From Onthophagus taurus (taxonomy: Eukaryota > Arthropoda > Insecta > Coleoptera > Scarabaeidae), in assembly GCF_036711975.1 (NCBI RefSeq), contig NC_091971.1, positions 751,501 to 815,500 on the forward strand: DNA of 64,000 nucleotides. The letters run 5' to 3'. Both the position numbers and the translations under genes were made by a program. Shown here in pieces: positions 33,701-41,830 of this stretch (positions within the stretch are counted from its first letter, which is position 1; every line of letters starts with the position of its first letter). The notes under the pieces were generated by a model. That model searched no databases and was not told where the DNA came from. It was given only the letters and a program-made list of their open reading frames with translations.

Positions 33701-36700
33701 AGGTCTAATGTTAGTTCTAGTGACAATGGTAAGTAGCGCTAGTTAGCATAAGATATCAGTATGTTGCATATTTTGATTGAACTGAAACTAGAACTAACAC
33801 TAGACCTAGAAATATCCGAAACTTTGTAGTTCTAGTGTTAGTTCTAGTTTTGCACCAGCACTATCACTAGAATTAACACAAGACCTAGAATCATTCGGGT
33901 TTAGCCGTCTTTAGAGACGTGCGGCTAAACCCGAATGTTTCTAGTTCTAGGTCTAATGTTAGTTCTAGTGACAATGGTAAGCAGCGCTAGTTAGCATAAG
34001 ATATCAGTATGTTGCATATCTTGATTGAACTAAAACTAGAACTAACACTAGACCTAGAAACATCCGAAACTTTCTAGTTCTAGTGTTAGTTCTAGTTTTA
34101 CACTAGCACTATCATTTGAACCAACACAAGACCTAGAACTATAATCATTTGGGTTTAGCCATCTTGAAAGACAAAGTTAATACAACGATGACGTAGAGAT
34201 AAAAAATATCGAGATAAATAATTCCAAATTCCAAGTTATAAGATGGCGCTCTTTATAATATTCATTAAAATTTCAACCAAAACCGCTTAAAATGATATAG
34301 ATAACCCAAAAAAAAAGATAAACCAAGGTCAATAAGACAATAATATGCATTAAAATTATTTATGCAAAGAAAAGCTTCGATTAAACAATTTTTTCTTTTT
34401 AATATGTATTATGTTGGTTGCGTTAATAGTTATTAACAAAAAAAACTTGAAATTTTATCGTAATATGATTGATATTATGTTCCACATGTTACAACATATG
34501 TCTAGGTTAAAATCAGGTTTGCCAACGTTGCAAAAAAAACGAAGTGAGAGAATAAAATCATATTTCATAACAAGGTAAACCAGACATTCAACTTTCTAAA
34601 ATTTTCGGTGTTCAAGCAATGGCGACGACGAAATGTAATTTAATGCGAATGAAAAGGTGAAGAGAAAGGGTTTTGTAAAATCGAAATTGTTCGCTTTAAA
34701 AATATTACCTCTATTTACTACTTGCCACTCGGACATATCCAACAAGGCCGGTTCAGGCATCTATTCTTAGAACTGACGACCAGACGACGACGAGTAGGAG
34801 TTGGGGTGCATCAAGATCCAAATACGGTTATAAAAAACTAAAAACGTATTCTCGCGCATACAAAAAAAAAAGAGAGAAATAAAATTTCGATTTTGTTTCC
34901 CCGTTTCCTTTTCAATTGGAAATCCTTAAAACGATAAAGTATGTGTGTGGTTGAAACGTATGGCGCAAGGTCACAAATAAATTATTATATACGCGCTGCG
35001 AAAACGAAAAACTTAAAAATGATCACTCGAAAACGTTAACGCGAATTGATTAAATTAAAATAATAGTAGTTAATACAACGAAATCTCTAATTCTTGAGTA
35101 TTATTTTAAAAAAACGAACTGCACGTATTGCGGTACAATTACTTTACCACGTTGCGTACGACCCATGTGGTCGACGCATAATGAAGTGAAGTGTCTGCCA
35201 TCTTAGAAGGACATCGTAAACGATCGGAACAACACGATTCTATACGAAAGGTGAAATTTTTGTTCTTCGTAAACGATCGGACTAGCGCGATTTTATACGA
35301 ACGTTAAAATTTTTGGACTTTTACTGAAAAAATGGCGTACCAACCTATTTTTAAACATCGCTATCGAACCACGTGATAATACCCGAAAATCGCGTTATTA
35401 CGATACCCGAACTTTTTTTTAAGATTAAAATCTAAGATTTTTCTTTTTGCGTCACTCCACGATCGGAATTTCGATCGCGTACGATTAACGGCTGCGCTTT
35501 TGGCCCGGTTTCGATGAATGAATTTTATTAGAAAAACGACCTCTTACGGTTAGTGCAATCGCCTACGTCAACAAGAAGAAGTTTGAGGTTATAATTACAC
35601 ATGGTGCCTCACCGCAATCGTTACGGAAACCGCAACAATCTAATTTTATTTAATGATTATTATTGTTTTTTTTATATAAAAATGTATCAATTTTCTTCGA
35701 GGAGCCGAAATATTACCGAAACAAGATGTAAATGTAATAAAAATAAAAAAAATAACTTTCTAACCTAAATATGTCAATGTGACGTTTGCTACGTTCTATT
35801 CTAAAAAAAACGTTCTGAAAAATTATGATGACGAAACACTAAATATATTTGTTACAATTTAGTTACATTTAAAAATGAAATTCCAATTTTATTTATTAAC
35901 TAGACTATTTTTACTAGACATCTTTCAAAATTTTAAACTGAAATTATTTTCGAAACGAGAATGAATCATTTAATGGCTAAGACAGAAATGTTATGTTACA
36001 GCATCCTCGATTTGGTTGGAATAAGCCCAAGGGTTCTTTATAAAGATGAAAATATTTCAAATTTTTTATTCCAGTTACGAGAAGAACTTACAGCTGAGTG
36101 TAGAGATTGTGCAGAAAGAACAGCTTTATATCACTATTTTTTCAAAAAGGGAAAATAATTGCTAAATATTGTTCAGGTAATACAGCAATTGGAATTTTCA
36201 AAAGAAATGAAGATTAATTAAGTTTACACCGGGAATTTCATATAACTCGCAAACATGAATGCAGTAACCATAGTTACAAAACTACTCTGCACTTGCACTG
36301 TCCCACATAAAATGCAACGTTGCTCAATAGTACAGGCATTGGGTAGTTTTGCAAAGGAAAAGTTTTGCTTGGAAAAAGGTGGCGTCCTTATGACAACCCT
36401 GAGTTTCGGCCGTCTTAAGAGACGCACTAAACCCGAATATTTCTAGATATAGTGTTTGTTCCACTTTTAGTTCAATAAAAATATACCACAATCTAATGCT
36501 AAATAACAATTAAAACTAGAACTAACACTAGACCTAGATCTAGAAACATTCGGATTTAGCCGCACGTCTCTCAAGACGGCTAAACCCGAATGATTCTAGT
36601 TCTAGGTCTTGTGTTAGTTCTAGTGATAGTGCAAAACTAGAAATAACACCAGAACGTTTCGTCTGAAGACGCAATATAATACAAAAAAAATAGTAAAAAG

Positions 36701-39700
36701 ATAATGCTTTCTGCATTCAAATGTAAAGATGTGAAGACAACTTTTAGTGGAAATAGGTACAGTGCGACCTCGATAATTGGGATTTTCATTAATTCAACAG
36801 AACATCTTGTACTTCAAATCAAAAGAAACATCTTTTATAATGAACCAGAAAATGATCAAGCAAATAAAAATTAATGAGATATACTTCTGTTCATTTCTGT
36901 TGTAAATAATCTTTATGTAAATACTATTTTTTAGATGTGTTATAACAGAACGATTAACGAAAAATTTCTGATCTAAATGTCATATTTACAGCGTTAACTG
37001 TAACAATTACGCTTTAGAAGATGAAAGTATTCCACAAGCAATTTATTAATCTCTTTCATATAAAAATATGTTCCCATCTTCATAAGTTATTGTATATCAA
37101 CTGATATATTTATGAGATATGTTCAAGATTTCTGTAGTTCGGAAGAGTTCTGGACCTTTCTGCACATACATATTGCCTACTATAAGTATGCGCGGAAAGG
37201 TTTAGAACTGTTCAGGACTACAGACCTCTTGAACCAAAACAAGCCTTATAAATGTCTTGGTATACTCCTATAATTATTAATATTATTATTATTTTATTGC
37301 GAATACAGACTGCATCCGCTTAATGGCTTTATTTTCTATTTGCACACTGAGAAAACAAATAAATAAGGATGACGCTAAATAAGTACATAGAAAATATTTT
37401 GAAATTTTAAAATATTTGATATAAATAAATATTTATATCAAATATATCTATAAATATTTGTTTTGGAAATACTGTATGTGTGTAAATACTGCATTTGTTA
37501 TTTGGCAGACGGTCAACTCTGCCATTACAGAAGCCACAATTGTTGAAGGAAATCTACGCATTGATGTCGACCACCACCTCATCCAATTTGTCATAAATTT
37601 TGTTTAGTTGCCAGTTTTTCAGTGAGCGATAAATGGGCCTTTGTGGAAGAATGAGTATGCAGTTTCCAAACCTTATTGATTTATGTAGTTCTTGTTACCC
37701 GGTATTAACATGTTATGGCCTTAAAGTAATTATTGATTAATGAACAGAATATTATTATTAAAAAGAATTTTTGTAAGTTATAGTAGTTTCCATAGATTCT
37801 TTTACTGCGACATATTCAGCAATAGTTTATATCCTCCTATAAATATAAAATGACTTTCTGACAATTACCTAGAACCATAACTTATAGTAACATTGGAGAT
37901 CGCTCATAACAAGAATCTTCTGGTCCTCTACTACATATTACAATATTCCAACAAATTAGAGAAGCTGAACACAACATTAATAGAAAAAATTACAAATTAC
38001 TAGTTAATTATTGCCAGTAACTAAATACAGCAAAAAAGGTTTTTGTTCATTTCTATGAGCTCGTTGTCATTACAAGGCCATTCGGATAGTCGTGAAACGA
38101 TCAGTGTGGAGATCTTGAGACAACATTTGGTTTGTTAAACTGTTATTCTCGTCTACCCGACCAGAGTTACAACAAATGAGGTGTTATCAAAAATTCATTT
38201 AATTGGAGATTTCCATAATGCTTTGAAATAACAAATGTCGACAGATACATCAACTAAATATAGAGCAATAATTTTAGGATAATAAAACAATTTCGGTTCA
38301 GAATGAAATATTCAATACACATTATGAGTATTATTATGATTGACTAGGATTAAATCACTAAATGGAACCTTGATGGTACTTTATATTCAATGAGGCGTTT
38401 GTAGTAATTTCGTTTTCACTTTATCATTACTTTCAACCAACCTAACTCGGTTATTTTTTTAAACATAATTGAACTCACTTCAACTATTAGCCCAAATATA
38501 CAGTCACTTTTTCTTTTTATCCACCAAGCATTCAAAACTTTAAAAAATAAAAAATTTAAAAGCTACTTACTATTATCTAAGATAGGACCACTTCCTGGAG
38601 CTGCACCATGATCACTAGTTACATCCTGTACTGGATTAAATTTTTGCTGTTGTTCCGTCTTTTCTTTTCGACCACCCACATTTTTTTTCTGATCATCCCT
38701 TGGTATCACTACATCCTTGGCACCAACGGTATCCTTGTTTGTAAATGGTGGAGGTGTTGCCAGCGCGATTGTTGGTTGTAATTCCTTGGGTAGTGGTGGT
38801 TTTGTTTCCTCCTTGGCAATTGGTTGTTGTTGTGGAGGTTGTTGTTTTGATTCCTCTTTAGGTCTCCTGTTATCTACAGAGGAAGATACTTGGATGGTGT
38901 CCTTTGGTAAATCTTTCTCTTTCGGAACACCTCCATGATCACCACGTTGTTTCCGGTTTTTCGCGGGACTTTCCCTGTCCTTTATTGACCCTTGTTTGAT
39001 CGTCAATTCAGGAACGTCTACGTTTGCCGAAACAACTGGCGTTGATTCTTTAACGGGCGGTTGAGGAACAACTGGGATTAAACTCGGTATGAATTCTTTT
39101 TGGGATACCTTAAATAAAATTATTATTAGAACATAAATTTTATACAACGATCAATAAATTTACCTGTAATTTTGTTGTAAATGGTACAGAATCATGTCTA
39201 ATTTGCATGCTATTGCTATGTTGTTGCACGACAGCCTGATTGAGCATTTGGAATGCAGGTGGCATGTTAGTATGGGTATCTAGATGCTGCTGTTGTTGCT
39301 GATCAACGACAGGTACCGATGAGGAATGATCTAGATCTTCCATTTTATCTTGGTTAATTAGCATTGTTACTTGTTTATTAAACACCGTTTGAATTTCTTT
39401 ACTCGGCATATTCATCAATTTGGGCGTTTGTCTCGCAGATGATTCCGCTGACGCAGGAAGCGACTCAACCTCATCATAAACCTCATTTAATTTATCTACT
39501 CCTGATACTGGATCAATGATTGGTATCGCTTTTGCCGGCCGTGTTTTTTTCGAACCCCCTGTTTGTTGGACATTTTGAGGGAGATTTGGAGTCATCCCTT
39601 GAAGTGGCGGTTGTTGCGGCAAACTTTGTGGCACCGTTACCATCGGCGCATGTGCGCGTGGTACATGAAATTGACCATAAACTATAAACATATAAATAAT

Positions 39701-41830
39701 TTTTATTAAAACATTTTCAATATATTCTTAAGGTGTGTCCCCAGACATTGCGCGGCATCAACGCGGTAGCAAAGGGTTGATTAAGGGTGATGGTCCCCTA
39801 AATTTTGACAGTTTTTTTGGTGGATTTAATACATTATTACCTCATTTCATGTGGAATTCAATTCTAAAACTTTTTTAGTCTTATTATTTTTTTTTAAACA
39901 TTGTCGTTTTCATAAAAAGCTCAAATAACTAAAGACACGAATTTCCTTAATGCTACTTAAAATCATCGAAAATTCAGTAGTCGGCTGTGAAATTGTACGT
40001 CAAACTTGACAAATAGGTTATAAAACCTTGTCGTCAAATAACTTTATAACCTATTTGTCAAGTTTGACGTACAATTTCATAGCCGACTACTGAATATATG
40101 CTTAAAGTAACATTACGAAATATGTGTCTTTAGTTATTTAAGTTTTTTTATGAAAACGACAAAGTTTTTTAAAAAGTAATAAGAGTAAGAAAAGTTTTAG
40201 AATTAAATTCCACATGAAATGAAGTAGTAATGTGTTATATCCGCCAAAAGGTTAAAACTTTGTGTCAAAATTTAGGATACCACCCTTCATCAACCCTTTG
40301 AAATGCCACAATTGAGTTCAATTTGCTACCAATTAATTTTTTGGTTAAAAATTTGGTTTTTCTAGTTTAATGTATTACAAAAATATTGAACTTTTTAAAA
40401 ATTTAAGAGCCAACTTTGAAGGCGAGTTATAGGCCTTCAAAGTTGGCTCTTAAATTTTCTCTATGTTGATAAGTCTCTGCTCTATGTTGGTTCTTATGTG
40501 AACCACCTGTATATGGACAATGTCTGGACACACCTTTATACATATTATTTTAAATTAAACAGTTTAAACTTACATTGAGGTTGTGTAGCTTGAGCAGGCG
40601 GATAGGTAGTAAATGTATACTGACTCTGGAAGAGCGGTGGAACAAGTTGTTGCGGTCGTTGCGAATTATAAAACGGTACACAATACATTTGATGGACCTG
40701 TTGTTGCATCGGTACATAAGGTCCTGTCGATTGCGTTTGGAAAACAGGTTGTTGTGGAACCTGCCGATGATTTGGCATCCTTGGTGCTTGCGTTTGCTGT
40801 GGAGGTCCCCTAGGAGTGTAAAAATTTTGTGTTCCGCCGCGCACCTGTTGTGGTTGCTGTACAAACGCCTAAATGGGGCGAATAAAACAATTTTCAATCA
40901 AATATTCACGCAGGCTAAGAATGAGCGATTACTAACATTAAAACCTACCAGATTCATACCAGCCTGGCCAACGGGCGCCACTTTTAAGTCGTTATTAGGT
41001 GGCGTTGACGGTTGCGTTGGAGGCCCCGTTGGTGCCATCCCCGGTCTTATTGGGGCTTGATTACCACCAGCTTGTGACGGCGGCGGTCCATATTGTTGAG
41101 GTGCTTGTACATGATAATCTGTTCCTAAATTAATAAAAAAAAATCATTAACAAAAATTGAAATCTAAAAAAATATTCTTTAAACAAAGTTTTTGTATTAC
41201 TTACTACTTTGTGGTGTTGGCGGCCTTTGTATATAACTAAAAGCATCTTAAGGAAAAAGGTTATGTTTATAATTTTTAATGGATAAACTGTAATAAGCTG
41301 GCAATATACGTATAAAAAATCGTTTGGATGATTTAATAAAAATCATAAAGCAGAACGAAGTTTATAATAGTCACGTGTAGATTAATGAATACGAAAACTG
41401 TGCGCACCTTCTTCGCAAAATGAGGTTATGTTTAAGAACTTTTAAGAATTTAATGCAACGAAATTATTGATTCCAGTAAATTGACAAAACTTTAAAAACC
41501 TTGTCTCTGTTGGGATATTAAGGTGGGGAGAAGAAACCGGATTATAATAAGTGAAGATAATAGAAAATAATTGATGAAAAAAAACTTGTTCGAAATTGAT
41601 TTATAAATGAACGAAAAAATTTTATAAAGGTGGTGTGCATGTTGCAGATAACGTTTCGTTCATGGATCTTGTGACCTATTTAAGTTAATTGAATTTGAAA
41701 AAAAAAAAAAATGGGGGTCCCATCACTTACTTTGTGGCTGTATCATCCGATAGTGATGAGCGGGTTGAGGAGGTATGAGGCATATACCCTCCTGTTTTAC
41801 GGGCCCATTTGCAACATACCTCGAGACCAT
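21751..41830 (-). CDS. eIF4G: Eukaryotic translation initiation factor 4 gamma (eIF4G), 17 exons
   Basis: Scaffold of the cap-binding complex eIF4F, bridging eIF4E, eIF4A, eIF3 and PABP. Exons on the minus strand: 41830-41731, 41247-41206, 41124-40949, 40868-40574, 39681-39164, 39108-38571, 32788-32081, 31889-31639, 29541-29362, 29296-28343, 28149-27918, 27857-27351, 22773-22553, 22485-22351, 22287-22074, 22017-21910, 21833-21751. All phases join, giving 1,753 residues. The N-terminal third is P/Q-rich with the conserved KKTRPAKAIPIIDP segment. The eIF4E-binding motif YGKDFLL lies near residue 806. MIF4G (about 937-1200) begins ELYKKVRGILNKLTPQKF; MA3 is about 1375-1560 (ELKVKTIIEEYL, GFYAQLIKMNRL); the C-terminal W2 domain ends EHDGKGVALKQLTSFF. 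The start at 41830 is the first in-frame ATG in that exon; a spliced alternative upstream is listed separately. Confidence 0.93.
23095..23300. repeat. TCTAG-rich palindromic repeat, locus 1
   Basis: Contains GTTGCATATATTTATTGAAC, runs of CTAGAACTA / TAGTTCTAG, and the hairpin core ATTCGGGTTTAGCCGTCTTG with its inverse GAGACGTTCAGCTAAACCC. One unit, inside eIF4G intron 12 next to the pogo-like end. Confidence 0.85.
23354..24847. mobile_element. MITE copy A (TATA target duplication), interrupted by a TTA-flanked insert
   Basis: Terminal repeats GTAGAAACCACGAGAGCTGG at 23354 and the inverse CCAGCTCTCGTGGCGTCCAC ending at 24847, flanked by TATA on both sides (23350-23353, 24848-24851). With the 1,069-bp insert (23608-24676) and one TTA removed, about 420 bp remain, matching in inverse orientation the uninterrupted copy at 30241-30654. 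Confidence 0.85.
23608..24676. mobile_element. Harbinger-like insertion with 3-bp TTA target duplication
   Basis: The segment is flanked by TTA at 23605-23607 and 24677-24679, the target duplication typical of PIF/Harbinger elements. The second MITE copy (30241-30654) shows the same site unoccupied with a single TTA. Ends are GGCCCACTTTTACCATC on the left and the inverse of GGTCCGGTTTATCAATATC on the right. The left 135 bp (23608-23742) is itself a fold-back unit related to the 86-bp MITE in EMSY, and a second GGCCGGCTTATCAATGTC block follows, so the insert is composite. Inside, 24045-24164 (plus) encodes MEFLHEYLLDNDKDEDI then RRPYIIKER, resembling a Harbinger transposase N-terminus, ending in a stop. 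Confidence 0.75.
25248..25735 (-). pseudogene. Fragment of a PIF/Harbinger transposase
   Basis: Reading minus from about 25735, the peptide runs AGLEPSTLIRELYHEGQQ, FNHLTMTEESFMFLLIQL, then THMRDAIPVPVKLQATLRFL and ASGDSSTSFQYMYSLLKSTI. This is the standard N-terminal helical region of Harbinger/ALP1-type transposases (MRDAIP...LRFLASGDS). After about residue 90 the resemblance stops and the open frame ends at 25248, so the DDE nuclease part is missing. It lies outside the TTA-flanked insert and is a separate broken copy. Confidence 0.75.
26475..26849. mobile_element. 375-bp MITE with near-perfect inverted ends and TTA target duplication
   Basis: TTA at 26472-26474 and 26850-26852 flank the element. 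The left end starts AGGCTCGTACAGACACGT and the right end, reversed, starts AGGCCCGTACAGACACGT; similarity continues for at least 44 bases with one mismatch. Internal sequence is rich in GTCGAGTAGCGAGTA blocks that repeat and invert, so a transcript would fold strongly. TTA duplication suggests mobilisation by a Harbinger-type transposase. The well-kept ends suggest it is fairly young. Confidence 0.88.
26975..27255. repeat. TCTAG-rich palindromic repeat, locus 2
   Basis: Blocks of TTCTAGTTCTAGT and ACTAGAACTAACACTAGAAC with AACATTCGTGTTT and TCTAAACCCGAATG halves of the hairpin core. More degraded than other loci; about two partial units at the right end of eIF4G intron 12. Confidence 0.8.
30067..30324 (+). 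pseudogene. Unidentified coding-like fragment interrupted by a MITE
   Basis: An ATG at 30067 opens MSQENTDTFWYLNKALTDEE followed by LLVEAEKVCVELENLVLN and an acidic DIEDEEDDI run. From 30241 the frame enters the MITE terminal repeat and ends at 30324. The first 58 codons have protein-like composition and codon use; the rest is MITE. I do not recognise a family; an acidic leader like this is common in transposon-encoded and nuclear proteins. It is probably a fragment rather than a working gene. Confidence 0.35.
30241..30654. mobile_element. MITE copy B (414 bp), uninterrupted, TATA target duplication
   Basis: Starts GTAGACGCCACGAGAGCTGG and ends CCAGCTTTCGTGGTTTCTAC, flanked by TATA at 30237-30240 and 30655-30658. 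It is the inverse-orientation counterpart of the interrupted copy at 23354-24847, and the two align along their whole shared length with few differences. No transposase coding capacity. The family that mobilised it is not clear; TATA could be a TA duplication with chance flanks. Confidence 0.88.
30795..31110. repeat. TCTAG-rich palindromic repeat, locus 3
   Basis: About two and a half units of CTAGTTCTAGTGTTAGTT / ACTAGAACTAACACTAGACC, with a GTTGCACATTTTTATTGAAC segment and partial hairpin cores (TAGCTGTCTTAAGAGACGTG near 30865; CATTTGGGTTTAGACGTC near 31098). Located in eIF4G intron 8. Confidence 0.85.
32846..34440. repeat. Direct duplication of about 260 bp flanking the satellite array
   Basis: 32846-33105 and 34172-34436 are nearly identical direct copies: both run from TTAATACAACGATGACGTAG through TATAAGATGGCGCTC and AGATAAACCAAGGTCAATAA to TATGTTGGTTGCGTTAATA. 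The palindromic-repeat array lies between them, offset about 1,326 bp. This looks like a duplication of unique intron sequence with satellite expansion between the copies, or unequal exchange between two satellite blocks. Confidence 0.88.
33105..34172. repeat. TCTAG-rich palindromic repeat array, locus 4 (largest)
   Basis: A tandem array of about six hairpin cores (near 33286, 33408, 33547, 33645, 33893 and 34147), each of the form ATTCGGGTTTAGCCGTCTTG then GAGACGTGCGGCTAAACCCG. They are separated by TTTCTAGTTCTAGGTCTAGT / ACTAGAACTAACACAAGACC arms. Longer units add GCGCTAGTTAGCATAAGA and GTTGCATATTTTGATTGAAC. Unit length is variable (about 100-250 bp), so it is not a simple monomeric satellite. 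Confidence 0.9.
34709..34760 (-). CDS. eIF4G: Alternative first coding exon of eIF4G (short isoform)
   Basis: On the minus strand an ATG at 34760 opens 17 codons, MPEPALLDMSEWQVVNR, ending with one extra base before a good donor (GTAATA at 34708). The next eIF4G exon (32788) needs exactly one incoming base, and the join rebuilds a Gly codon. The shorter protein would be about 1,210 residues. It would lack the first 556 residues, including the P/Q-rich region, but keep the eIF4E motif, MIF4G, MA3 and W2. Promoter-like sequence lies just upstream. This is inference from phase and composition; there is no transcript evidence. Confidence 0.6.
35190..35330 (-). promoter_or_regulatory. Probable internal eIF4G promoter with duplicated 55-bp block
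   Basis: A GCCATCTT element (35197-35204; AAGATGGC on the minus strand, YY1/Pho-like) lies about 440 bp upstream of the alternative ATG. Just beyond it are two near-copies of a block containing CGTAAACGATCGGA and CGAT-TTATACGAA (35213-35267 and 35268-35322). The surroundings (34960-35620) are CpG-richer than the rest of the intron, as at other promoters here. No transcription start can be placed. Confidence 0.4.
35961..36158 (+). other. Unassigned 65-codon open frame inside eIF4G intron 6
   Basis: The plus-strand frame begins MNHLMAKTEMLCYSILDL and continues VLYKDENISNFLFQLREE to FFKKGK and a stop. The composition is protein-like, with a helical, cysteine-containing middle (ECRDCAERTALYHYF). 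No family recognised and no partner exons found. It may be a nested short gene, an exon of one, or a gene fragment. Confidence 0.25.
36405..36660. repeat. TCTAG-rich palindromic repeat, locus 5
   Basis: Begins with a partial core (GGCCGTCTTAAGAGACGCAC), followed by arms, then a full core in which GGATTTAGCCGCACGTCTCT pairs with CAAGACGGCTAAACCCGAAT (36541-36592). The orientation of the GTTCAATAAAAATATACCAC segment is opposite to loci 1-4. Confidence 0.85.
39731..40535. mobile_element. TTA-flanked MITE containing a fold-back element, in eIF4G intron 4
   Basis: The left end AGGTGTGTCCCCAGACATTG mirrors the right end CAATGTCTGGACACACCT, with TTA at 39728-39730 and 40536-40538, so the outer element is Harbinger-type. 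Inside, from about 39775, is a large palindrome centred near 40025 (ACTTGACAAATAGGTTATAA and its inverse) related to the fold-back element in WDFY2 intron 3. Its right terminus (GGTTCTTATGTGAACCACCT) is present and its left terminus missing. Confidence 0.8.

Larger units (their letters stand above)
32789..38570. other. eIF4G intron 6 (5.8 kb): satellite array, internal promoter and unassigned sequence
   Basis: Contains, from the 3' side, a 260-bp segment duplicated on each side of the largest palindromic-repeat array (32846-34440), an alternative first exon (34709-34760) with promoter-like sequence (to about 35600), a 65-codon plus-strand frame (35961-36158), another palindromic repeat (36405-36660), and about 1.9 kb of AT-rich sequence (36660-38570) where I see only a pogo-like terminal motif (near 36759) and an imperfect inverted repeat (37118-37250). 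Confidence 0.55.

Noticed and set aside
33105-34172. CRISPR-like array of regularly spaced palindromes
   Set aside because: Repeat spacing is irregular, the spacers are themselves repeats, and the setting is an animal gene intron.
36759-36800. Pogo-like terminus (CAGTGCGACCTCGATAATTG)
   Set aside because: It resembles the left end at 22961, but no matching right end or target duplication was found, so no element is claimed.
37118-37250. Imperfect inverted repeat resembling a small hairpin element
   Set aside because: Arms match only in patches (TTCAAGA...GGACCTTTC), no target duplication seen; could be chance or a very old MITE.
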